From: a virus
IMG/VR virus record: IMGVR_UViG_3300027770_000072
Coordinates: 1 to 55,309 of that record
Length of the DNA stretch: 55,309 nt
Direction: 5' to 3' (one strand)
Below are positions 1 through 7,938 of this stretch, piece by piece. Position numbers and translations under genes: made by a program. The notes beneath the pieces were generated by a model. It worked only from the letters and a program-made list of their open reading frames with translations, was not told the DNA's origin and made no database searches. Each line of letters opens with the position of its first letter. The stretch's first letter is position 1.

Positions 1-3000
1 ATGATGGTGCAACTGGTGCTACTGGCACAGCAGGTAATGACGGAGCAACTGGAGCAACTGGCACAGCAGGTAATGACGGAGCAACAGGTGCTACAGGTAT
101 AACTGGTAATGACGGAGCAACTGGTGCAACTGGATATTATGGTGCAACAGGTGCAACAGGACCAGTAGCAGGTTCTAATACTCAAGTCATATTCAATGAT
201 GCAGGAGCAGCAGGCGCCACTGCTAATCTAACGTTTGACAAAACTACAAACTTATTAACAGTTACTGGTAATTTAGTAGCAGGTAATGCTAATATATCCG
301 GAACTGTAACATTAGGTGCTGGTTCAGGTGGCGATTTAACTGGCGCCAACTTACTTAGTGCTAATTCAATTAATATATCTGCTAACGCTAACTTCTCAGT
401 TGCTTCAAATGTATCACTAGGTAATATTAGTAATTTGCATATTGACGGTGGTTCACCAAATTATGTATTAACTACTGACGGTAGCGGATCATTATCATGG
501 AATGCAACAGGTAGTCCATCAAGCATTAGTAATGGTACAAGTAATGTAAACATTGCAACTGCAAATGGTAATGTAACCACAACTGCTAATGGTAATACTA
601 CATTAACTGTAACTGAAATTGGTGCTAATATAACTGGTTATGCTAACATTACAGGTAATGTGAATGCTGGTAATATTAATGCAGGTAATGCTAATATTAC
701 AGGTACCGTAACATTGGGCGCAGGGTCAGGTGGCGATTTAACTGGTGCTAATCTAATTAGTTCCAACTCAATAAACATCTCTGCTAATGCTAATTTTTCA
801 TCTGCTTCTAATGTTACATTGGGTAATGTAAGTAATCTACACATAGCAGGTGGCAGCAGTGGTTATGTATTAAGCACAAATGGTTCTAATACATTAAGTT
901 GGATATCTCCATCAAGCGGTGCTACAGGTGCTACTGGCATAGGCGCAACAGGTGCAACTGGTACTAGTGGTGTAGACGGAGCAACCGGTGCTACTGGTAC
1001 TAGTGGTGTAGACGGAGCAACCGGTGCTACTGGCATAGGCGCAACCGGTGCTACTGGTCCAGTAGCGGGAAGTAATACACAAGTTATATTCAATGATGCA
1101 GGTGCAGCAGGAGCTACTGCTAATCTAACATTTGATAAAACAACTAATCTATTAAAAGTTACTACAGGTAATGTAGATGCGGCTTATTTTATAGGCAATG
1201 GTTCATTACTAACTGGTATATCCGGTGGCGGTGGCGGCTCAAATATTGCTAACGGTAACAGTAATGTAAACATTGCTACTGCAAACGGTAATATTACCAT
1301 GAGTGCTGTAGGTAATGCAAATGTAGTAGTCGTAACTGGTACAGGTGTTAATATAGCCGGCACATTAGATACTGGCAGTAGTAACATAAACACTACTGGC
1401 AATGTCAGCGGTGCTTATTTTATTGGTAACGGTAGTCAGTTAACTGGCATCGTTGCTGGTGCAGTAGCTGCTGTAGCGAATGGTAATAGTAATGTAAATA
1501 TTCCAGCAGCAAACGGTAATATCACTTTCTCATCAGCCGGTAATGCTAACATAATGGTCATCACTGGCACTGGAGCAAATCTATCTGGTAGTATGACAAT
1601 CGGCGCCGGCACAGGTGGCAATATCACTGGGGCTAATACAGTCAGTGCTAATTACTTAACTGCTGCTAATGCACTAACAGTTACTGGTAATGCTGCTGTA
1701 TCTAATATTACAGTTGGCTTAGGCGCAGGCGGCGCCATCACTGGTGCTAACTCAATTAGTGCTAACTTCTTTGTTGGTAATGGCTCACTATTAAGTGGCG
1801 TAGTTTTGGCAAACGGTAATAGTAATATAAATATACCCACTGTCAACAGTAACATCACAATGAGTGTAACCGGTGTTGCTAACGTAGTAACTATAACTAA
1901 TACTGGTGTAAACGTAACAGGTACTCTGAGTACCGGCACTGCTAATATCACGGCAAACTATTATATTGGTAATGGTGCATTGTTAACTGGTATTGCTGCG
2001 ACAACAACTATAGCAAATGGTAACAGTAACGTAAGTATACCAGTAGCAAACGGAAACGTTTTAATCTCAGCAATAGGTAATGCAAATGTATTGGTAGTAA
2101 CTGGCACTGGTGCAAACATCTTAGGCACAGCAAACATCACCGGTAACTTAGCAGTTACTGGACCTAACGTAACATTTGGTACAGGTTCTGGCGGCAATAT
2201 ATCCGGCGTAAACGTAGTAACAGCAAACACATTTGCTCAAGGTAATAGTAATATCACGGTAGTATCAAATGCTAACGTTAACTTCAGTGTTACTGGTACT
2301 GCTAACGTAGCATCTATCACAGCAGCAGGTATCATAACTACGGCGGCTAATGCAGCAGTTACATCAAATGCGTTTACTGCATCTGGTGTGGCGACAGGTA
2401 ACAGTAACGTAACAACTATTACCGGTAACTTAGGAATACGTTCACTATTTACAACATATACTGAAGGTAACGCAGCCGCATCTGCAACAATTGCCAATGC
2501 TGCAATACACGCATTTGCTGCACCTAACTTAGCAGCAGCGAACTTAACAGTAACATTTACTAATGCTGCAACAATGTATATTGCGGGTGGTCCAGTTGCT
2601 AACACTAACGCAACAATTACTAACTCATATGCATTAATGGTTGGCGGTAATGCTCGTTTCTTTGGTAACGTTATTGGTACATTAGCAAACGGTAATAGTA
2701 ACGTATCTATTGTTAATAACGCAAACATTAATATGTCAGCAGTTGGTGTTGCCAACGTGTTAATAGTAACTGGCACTGGTGTTAACGTAGCAGGTACATT
2801 GAATACTGGTACTGGTAATATTAATGCTGGTAACTTTGTTGGTGTATTAGCAAGTGGTAACAGTAATATTAATATGGTGGCAAACGCCAACGTTGCTATC
2901 GCAGTAACTGGTGCTAACAGATTAGTTGTAACAGCAACCGGTGCAAATATTGCAGGTACTGCTAACATAACAGGTAACTTAGTAGTAGGTAATTTACCAA

Positions 3001-3947
3001 TCATGCCAAGTGGTAATAGTAACATAACTATTACTTCTAATGCTAACATTTCTATGTTTACTGCTGGTAATGCAACTGCTCAGTTTGTTGTTACTGCGAC
3101 TGGTGCCAACATTGCAGGTACTGCAAATATTGTAGGTAACTTATCAGCAGGTAATATACCAATAGTAGCAAGTGGTAATAGTAACATAAATATCGTTTCT
3201 AATGCAAACATCAACTTTGGTGTTACTGGTACTGCCAACGTTGCGTCTATTACAGCAGCGGGTATCATAACTACTGCTGCTAATGCAGCAATCACCTCAA
3301 ACAGTTTCACTGCGTCCGGTGCTGCATCTGGTTTGGTTAACGTAGCCGCAGCATTAGGTAATTTAGGATTTAGGTCGGTTGCCGCAACATATACAGATGC
3401 AGCAGCAACCGGTACAGTGGCCAATGCTGCGGTACATTATCTTGCTATACCAACAGTAACTGGTGGTACTAACGCAAAGACATACACAAATATGGCTACG
3501 TTATATATTGCTGGTCCAGTAACAGCAGGTACCAATGCCACAATAACAAGCAACTACGCAATGTTTGTTGCTACAGGTAACAGTTTCTTTGGTGGTAACG
3601 TTCGTGTAAACAGCGCAGGTGGTTTAGGATATAACAGTACCATTGGTGCTGCTACTCAATTAACTAATCGCAACACCGGTGTTACTGTAAGTAACGTTTC
3701 TGGAGCTATTACATTAGTCAGTGCCACAACTACTGCTAATACATATAACTTGTTTACGGTTACTAATACTACAGTAGCAGCAACTGATGTGATTATATTA
3801 AATCAACGTAGTGGTAGTGCTAATAGTTATATATTAAGTGTAGCAAACGTAGCAGCAGGTGCGTTTAATATTCAGATTTTCAATACAACAGCAGTTGCTG
3901 TTGCTGAATCACCAATCATTAACTTTGTAGTAATTAAGACAGCATAA
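1..3947 (+). CDS. Collagen-like tail fibre / adhesin (5' truncated)
   Basis: The frame is open from base 3 with no start in view, so the gene begins before the window; about 1314 residues are visible. Gly-X-Y collagen-like runs (GATGATG type) fill the first ~55 residues and recur near bases 917-1060. The rest is Asn/Gly/Ala/Thr-rich with recurring blocks such as NGNSNVNI, GNGSLLTGI and VVTGTGANI, typical of trimeric beta-rich phage fibres. The C-terminus (bases ~3640-3947) is non-repetitive and may be the tip. A methionine at 435 is internal, because the collagen-like repeat upstream is in the same frame. Followed 12 nt later by another fibre-region gene. The exact receptor role is unknown. 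Confidence 0.85.
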   Translation, partial: DGATGATGTAGNDGATGATGTAGNDGATGATGITGNDGATGATGYYGATGATGPVAGSNTQVIFNDAGAAGATANLTFDKTTNLLTVTGNLVAGNANISGTVTLGAGSGGDLTGANLLSANSINISANANFSVASNVSLGNISNLHIDGGSPNYVLTTDGSGSLSWNATGSPSSISNGTSNVNIATANGNVTTTANGNTTLTVTEIGANITGYANITGNVNAGNINAGNANITGTVTLGAGSGGDLTGANLISSNSINISANANFSSASNVTLGNVSNLHIAGGSSGYVLSTNGSNTLSWISPSSGATGATGIGATGATGTSGVDGATGATGTSGVDGATGATGIGATGATGPVAGSNTQVIFNDAGAAGATANLTFDKTTNLLKVTTGNVDAAYFIGNGSLLTGISGGGGGSNIANGNSNVNIATANGNITMSAVGNANVVVVTGTGVNIAGTLDTGSSNINTTGNVSGAYFIGNGSQLTGIVAGAVAAVANGNSNVNIPAANGNITFSSAGNANIMVITGTGANLSGSMTIGAGTGGNITGANTVSANYLTAANALTVTGNAAVSNITVGLGAGGAITGANSISANFFVGNGSLLSGVVLANGNSNINIPTVNSNITMSVTGVANVVTITNTGVNVTGTLSTGTANITANYYIGNGALLTGIAATTTIANGNSNVSIPVANGNVLISAIGNANVLVVTGTGANILGTANITGNLAVTGPNVTFGTGSGGNISGVNVVTANTFAQGNSNITVVSNANVNFSVTGTANVASITAAGIITTAANAAVTSNAFTASGVATGNSNVTTITGNLGIRSLFTTYTEGNAAASATIANAAIHAFAAPNLAAANLTVTFTNAATMYIAGGPVANTNATITNSYALMVGGNARFFGNVIGTLANGNSNVSIVNNANINMSAVGVANVLIVTGTGVNVAGTLNTGTGNINAGNFVGVLASGNSNINMVANANVAIAVTGANRLVVTATGANIAGTANITGNLVVGNLPIMPSGNSNITITSNANISMFTAGNATAQFVVTATGANIAGTANIVGNLSAGNIPIVASGNSNINIVSNANINFGVTGTANVASITAAGIITTAANAAITSNSFTASGAASGLVNVAAALGNLGFRSVAATYTDAAATGTVANAAVHYLAIPTVTGGTNAKTYTNMATLYIAGPVTAGTNATITSNYAMFVATGNSFFGGNVRVNSAGGLGYNSTIGAATQLTNRNTGVTVSNVSGAITLVSATTTANTYNLFTVTNTTVAATDVIILNQRSGSANSYILSVANVAAGAFNIQIFNTTAVAVAESPIINFVVIKTA
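917..1062 (+). repeat. Collagen-like coding repeat
   Basis: Tandem GGTGCTACTGG / GGCGCAACAGG-type units encode repeated GATGATG and TSGVDGATGATG peptides. A similar block occupies bases 1-165. These are coding Gly-X-Y triplets within the fibre gene, not an independent DNA element. Confidence 0.8.
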
Positions 3948-3959
3948 TAGGATAATAAG

Positions 3960-4277
3960 ATGACAAATACAATTACATGGTCTATAACAAATATGACTTG
4001 TCTACCAGAAGTAGACGGTTATACTGATGTTGTTGTGCAAGTTACTTGGAAATGTATTGGCACAGATGGTACATATACCGCTGAACAATATGATATAAAC
4101 GTTTTTACTTTTAACTCGGCCAACTTTACCCCGTACTCTGAGTTAACACAAGAACAAGTATTGAGTTGGGTATGGACAACCGTAGACAAAACTCAAATTG
4201 AATTAGTAGTTGCTGCACAGTTAAATAATTTAGCCAATCCACCTGTAATAGAATTACCTTTACCCTGGGCCAATTAA
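3960..4277 (+). CDS. Small conserved virion-region protein
   Basis: 105 residues, starting ITWSITNMTCLPEVDGYTDV, with a beta-rich N-terminal half (VVVQVTWKCIGTDGTYTAE) and a helical C-terminal third. I recall similar small proteins next to tail-fibre genes in T4-like marine phages, but I cannot name a function. It lies 12 nt after the collagen-like fibre and 1 nt before the glycine-rich fibre, so it is probably co-transcribed with them and may be a fibre accessory or assembly protein (inference). Confidence 0.7.
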   Translation: MTNTITWSITNMTCLPEVDGYTDVVVQVTWKCIGTDGTYTAEQYDINVFTFNSANFTPYSELTQEQVLSWVWTTVDKTQIELVVAAQLNNLANPPVIELPLPWAN

Positions 4278-4278
4278 A

Positions 4279-5130
4279 ATGATTTTATCTGGCATGACAC
4301 TTACTACTGGGTTTACTTTAGGGTTATCGGCTACTCCATCAATCGAATATCTATTAGTTGCTGGTGGAGGCGGTGGTGGAAGAGAAACTTATAGCACAGG
4401 GGTTGGGGGTGGCGGCGGCGCCGGTGGCGTATTAACTGCTTCTGGGTTTATTGTTGAATCCGGCACCCCAATCACAGTAACCGTCGGTGCCGGCGGCGCC
4501 GGATATTCTGGCGGCGGTGGCCCAGGGAGCCCCGGAGGAAATTCTGTTTTCTCAACAATAACAACGATTGGAGGCGGCGGCGGAGGTGGAGGAACTAGTT
4601 CTGGTAATGGCGGAAGCGGAGGCTCAGGCGGCGGATCCGGAGGAACAGGTGCCGGGACCGGTACTGCTGGACCACCTAGGCAAGGATATGATGGGGGTGC
4701 CGGCGCAGGTGGCGCAGGCGGCGGCGGTGCCGGGGCAATTGGTAGCAATGGATTTGGCGGCAATGGCGGTGCAGGGGTAGTATCTTCTATCAGTGGAACG
4801 GCTACAACGTATGGCGGAGGTGGCGCCGGCGCTACTTATTCTAATACAGTAGTACCAACGGGCGGCGCCGGCGGCGGCGGAGATGGAGCAATGTATTATA
4901 TAGAACAAGCACCTACTGCAGGAACAAACGGGCTTGGTGGTGGTGGCGGTGGTTCTTCAAACGGCGGTGGAGCAGGTTCTACTCCCAGAGCAGGTGGTTC
5001 TGGTATAGTCATTATTCGTTATGCAGATTCATACGCAGCAGCATCCGCAACTACTGGTAGTCCAACAATTACTGTAACCGGTGGATATAGAATATATACT
5101 TGGACTAGTTCAGGTTCAATAACTTTCTAA
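4279..5130 (+). CDS. Glycine-rich tail fibre protein
   Basis: 283 residues. After a short N-terminus comes a YLLVAGGGGGG motif and about 190 residues dominated by Gly runs, ending in GSGIVIIRY and a compact C-terminal ITVTGGYRIYTWTSSGSITF segment. This layout (glycine-rich domain, then a short beta C-terminus) is common in phage adhesins. GC is much higher than the neighbours because of GGC/GGT codons. A long antisense ORF here is a by-product of the repeats. Homologous in layout to the gene at 5504. Confidence 0.8.
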   Translation: MILSGMTLTTGFTLGLSATPSIEYLLVAGGGGGGRETYSTGVGGGGGAGGVLTASGFIVESGTPITVTVGAGGAGYSGGGGPGSPGGNSVFSTITTIGGGGGGGGTSSGNGGSGGSGGGSGGTGAGTGTAGPPRQGYDGGAGAGGAGGGGAGAIGSNGFGGNGGAGVVSSISGTATTYGGGGAGATYSNTVVPTGGAGGGGDGAMYYIEQAPTAGTNGLGGGGGGSSNGGGAGSTPRAGGSGIVIIRYADSYAAASATTGSPTITVTGGYRIYTWTSSGSITF

Positions 5131-5137
5131 TAAAAAC

Positions 5138-5500
5138 ATGAGTCACTACGCAAAAATTGACAAAAACAATAAAGTAGTCAAAATTCTTGTGATAGAACAA
5201 GATGTAATTGATAGTGGCTTATTTGGTGATCCTAAATCTTGGATACAAACAAGTTACAATACTCATGGGGGAGAACATAGTTTAGGTGGAAAACCACTAA
5301 GAAAAAACTATGCAGGACTAAGTTATACTTACGATAAAAAAAGAAAAGCATTCATCCCACCAAAGCCATATGATAGTTGGGTATTAAATGAAGATACTTG
5401 CCAGTGGGAACCGCCCATACCAATGCCAACGAAAAAAGGATCATTCTTTCAATGGAATGAAGATGCTGGCTTCTGGATTGAATCTAGACCCAAAGGATAA
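5138..5500 (+). CDS. Conserved fibre-associated protein, copy 1
   Basis: 120 residues: MSHYAKIDKNNKVVKILVIE, then GLFGDP, WIQTSYNTHGGEH, LRKNYAGLSYTYD and AFIPPKPYDSWVLNEDTCQW. This compact family recurs in T4-like marine phages near fibres; its function is unknown to me. It sits between the two glycine-rich fibre genes, 7 nt after the first. A clear paralogue lies at 7082-7456, so a fibre-plus-small-protein unit appears to have been duplicated. Confidence 0.75.
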   Translation: MSHYAKIDKNNKVVKILVIEQDVIDSGLFGDPKSWIQTSYNTHGGEHSLGGKPLRKNYAGLSYTYDKKRKAFIPPKPYDSWVLNEDTCQWEPPIPMPTKKGSFFQWNEDAGFWIESRPKG

Positions 5501-5503
5501 GTT

Positions 5504-7030
5504 ATGCCTAGAATTAATATGGATGGGGTAACAATTGACGGTGGTATAGATTTTAATTCAAGTATAGAATTAAACACCGTTGAATATCTTATAGTCGCAG
5601 GTGGAGGCGGAGGTGGGTCACGCTATGGAGGTGGCGGCGGTGCAGGCGGCGTGATACTAAGCAGTTATACATATACTCCCGGAACATTTCTTATCAGTGT
5701 GGGTGCAGGTGGTGCAGGCAATACATCTAAGATAGCATTAGGCGCCGGCGATAACGGGGAGAATTCAGAAATAATAAACCCAGATACATCAACTCTTGGC
5801 TTAGCGTATGGCGGAGGCGGTGGCGCTGGTGGACCGCCCAATGATAACAACGACGGCAATAACGGTGGTTCTGGTGGCGGTGGTATTCCACTTAACTACC
5901 CGGGCACAGGTACAGCTGGTCAAGGTAATGATGGTGGCAATGTATACTCGGGCTATACAATGTTTAGAAGTGCCGGTGGGGGAGGTGCAGGTGCACCCGG
6001 AAGTAGCGATACTTCTACTGGTGGCAGCGCAGGTGGTATAGGTATATCTTCAACTATTGCTGAGGGTGATGTAAAATACTATGGTGGAGGTGGCGGCGGT
6101 GGTGTTCTATTAGGATCAGGTGCAGGCGGCGATGGAGGTGCAGGTGGAACAGGTGGCGGAGGCAAAGGCGCTGGAACTAGCCCCGGACATGATGGTATAG
6201 CAGCCACTGGTGGCGGTGGCGGTGGTGGCGGCGGAACTGCTGGTGTAGATGGTGGTTATAACGGCGGAAGTGGCGTCGTAATTATGAAATATAGCGCATC
6301 TCATAGTGAAGCAATTACTACAGGTAGCCCAACTGTAATTTACAATGGTCTATCTTGGATATACAAATGGACTAGTTCTGGATCAATAACATTCCCTACA
6401 TTACCAACAAGTATTAGTGGATTAGTTGGCTGGTATGATATGAATTCAATATCGCTAGAAGATTCAGAATGGATAGATATCTCATCTAATCACAATGACG
6501 CAACAGTTAGTGGTGTGACCATCTCAGCAGCACCAGCCGGACATGCTTCTACTAATATAACTTCAGCAATAACAGGTACACCAAGCGATACTATATTATG
6601 GCCAGCATCTGTATTGCCAAGCACATATACATTGTTACATGTAACAAGATATGCCGGCGCAGCATCAAATAGAATATATCAAGCATACAATACAAATTGG
6701 TTGTCAGGACATCAAGGTGGTGATTCTGGACAATATTATCATAATGGATGGATGACTGACCATTCAACTGATTATTATGGAAACGATTGGTTTATTACCA
6801 CAGATCAGAATACTACTGTAAGAACAAATGGAATTGTTAGATCAACAACTGGTTCAGGATCACCGTCATACGGACGATTAAGTATCAACAACAATCCTGG
6901 GTTGTTTCCAGAATACAGTAATTTCCAAACAGTAGAATGCATTGTATATAATAGAACATTAACTACACCCGAATGTGAATTAATTGAACAATATTTGTCT
7001 GGAAAGTATGGAATAGTATTGGGAACATGA
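5504..7030 (+). CDS. Glycine-rich tail fibre with C-terminal LamG-like domain
   Basis: 508 residues. The first ~300 are glycine-rich, with the same YLIVAGGGGGG opening and WTSSGSITF closing motifs as the 4279 gene. The remaining ~200 residues (from ISGLVGWYDMNSISLEDSEW) resemble a concanavalin/LamG-like jelly-roll: LVGWYD start, DISSNHNDATV, and an ending YNRTLTTPECELIEQYLSGK. Such domains bind carbohydrate, so this is a plausible receptor-binding fibre. It looks like a longer version of the upstream fibre with an added domain. Confidence 0.8.
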   Translation: MPRINMDGVTIDGGIDFNSSIELNTVEYLIVAGGGGGGSRYGGGGGAGGVILSSYTYTPGTFLISVGAGGAGNTSKIALGAGDNGENSEIINPDTSTLGLAYGGGGGAGGPPNDNNDGNNGGSGGGGIPLNYPGTGTAGQGNDGGNVYSGYTMFRSAGGGGAGAPGSSDTSTGGSAGGIGISSTIAEGDVKYYGGGGGGGVLLGSGAGGDGGAGGTGGGGKGAGTSPGHDGIAATGGGGGGGGGTAGVDGGYNGGSGVVIMKYSASHSEAITTGSPTVIYNGLSWIYKWTSSGSITFPTLPTSISGLVGWYDMNSISLEDSEWIDISSNHNDATVSGVTISAAPAGHASTNITSAITGTPSDTILWPASVLPSTYTLLHVTRYAGAASNRIYQAYNTNWLSGHQGGDSGQYYHNGWMTDHSTDYYGNDWFITTDQNTTVRTNGIVRSTTGSGSPSYGRLSINNNPGLFPEYSNFQTVECIVYNRTLTTPECELIEQYLSGKYGIVLGT

Positions 7031-7081
7031 TTTTAAAATATAAATCATAATTTTTAATAAATACACTAAGAGGAATTTAAT

Positions 7082-7456
7082 ATGAGTCATTTCGCAAAAA
7101 TAGAAAACGGTACAGTAACTCAAGTTATTGTAGTAGAACAGGAAGTACTAGATACAGGATTGTTTGGAGATCCTAGTCTATGGGTACAAACAAGTTATAA
7201 CACCCTAGGTGGTCGCCATGTATTAGGTGGCACACCATTGCGTAAAAATTATGCTGGGGTTGGATATACGTATGATAGTGAGCGTGACGCTTTTATTCCA
7301 CCAAAGATATACAATAGTTGGGAATTAAATGAAGAAACATGTTTGTGGCAAGCACCTACAACAATGCCAGACGACGGTAAAATGTATAGTTGGGATGAAG
7401 CAACATTGTCTTGGATAGAAGTAGAAGTAGTAGAAGATCCTACACCAACAGTCTAA
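7082..7456 (+). CDS. Conserved fibre-associated protein, copy 2
   Basis: 124 residues, co-linear with the protein at 5138: MSHFAKIENGTVTQVIVVEQ, GLFGDPSLWVQTSYNT, LRKNYAGVGYTYD, AFIPPKIYNSWELNEETCLW. A good Shine-Dalgarno (AGAGGAA) precedes the ATG, and an AATAAATAC box about 25 nt upstream resembles a T4-type late promoter. The Glu/Asp-rich tail (EVEVVEDPTPTV) is unique to this copy. Function unknown. Confidence 0.75.
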   Translation: MSHFAKIENGTVTQVIVVEQEVLDTGLFGDPSLWVQTSYNTLGGRHVLGGTPLRKNYAGVGYTYDSERDAFIPPKIYNSWELNEETCLWQAPTTMPDDGKMYSWDEATLSWIEVEVVEDPTPTV

Positions 7457-7490
7457 TTTTCTATCATTATCAATAAATGATAAGTAGAGA

Positions 7491-7928
7491 GTGACTAATG
7501 TATTTCAATTAAACTATGAAGCAAGACTTAAGAGTTGGTACGACTTAAGAAAATCCCTAGAAGATAAAGATATTGCTACCAAATGTCTAACAATAGACAA
7601 GTGGTGGCAATTTGCACCTCTACTAAATTACCATCTTCATCCAAATGATATAGATAACTGGCCCGGACCATGGGATTTACTAGTAGAAAATAACTACTGT
7701 CAAATTGCTAGGGGTCTTGGAATGGTCTATACTCTGCGATTAGTGGGCATCAAAGACATTGACTTTTGCCTAGCAATAGACGATAATAGTGAAGAATGTG
7801 CCTTAGTCATGGTCGATAGCGCAAAATATATATGTAATTACTACCCTAATACGGTCATAAGTAATAGTCTAAACGATTTCACAATGGCTAGTCACATAGA
7901 TATGACTAAAATAAATAAAAAAATATAA
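7491..7928 (+). CDS. Conserved hypothetical protein
   Basis: 145 residues starting at a GTG, with a purine-rich tract (AAGTAGAGA) just upstream. Tryptophan-rich segments (DKWWQFAPLLNYHLHPNDI, NWPGPWDLLVENNYC) followed by an alternating beta/alpha region. I do not recognise a family with certainty. It lies 10 nt upstream of nrdA, so it is probably transcribed with the ribonucleotide reductase genes. Confidence 0.6.
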   Translation: MTNVFQLNYEARLKSWYDLRKSLEDKDIATKCLTIDKWWQFAPLLNYHLHPNDIDNWPGPWDLLVENNYCQIARGLGMVYTLRLVGIKDIDFCLAIDDNSEECALVMVDSAKYICNYYPNTVISNSLNDFTMASHIDMTKINKKI

Positions 7929-7938
7929 TAGGTGTAGA

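Noticed and set aside
1-165. Tandem repeats resembling a CRISPR array
   Set aside because: The repeats are in-frame Gly-X-Y codons without unique spacers.
435-437. ATG as the start of the fibre gene
   Set aside because: The frame is open and encodes the same repeat types upstream to base 3.
638-3424. Several long minus-strand ORFs under the collagen-like fibre gene
   Set aside because: They mirror the repetitive Gly/Asn/Ala/Thr codons of the plus-strand gene and encode low-complexity Leu/Pro/Val strings without ribosome sites.
4389-4908. Pro-rich antisense ORFs under the glycine-rich fibre
   Set aside because: By-products of GGC/GGT runs on the coding strand.
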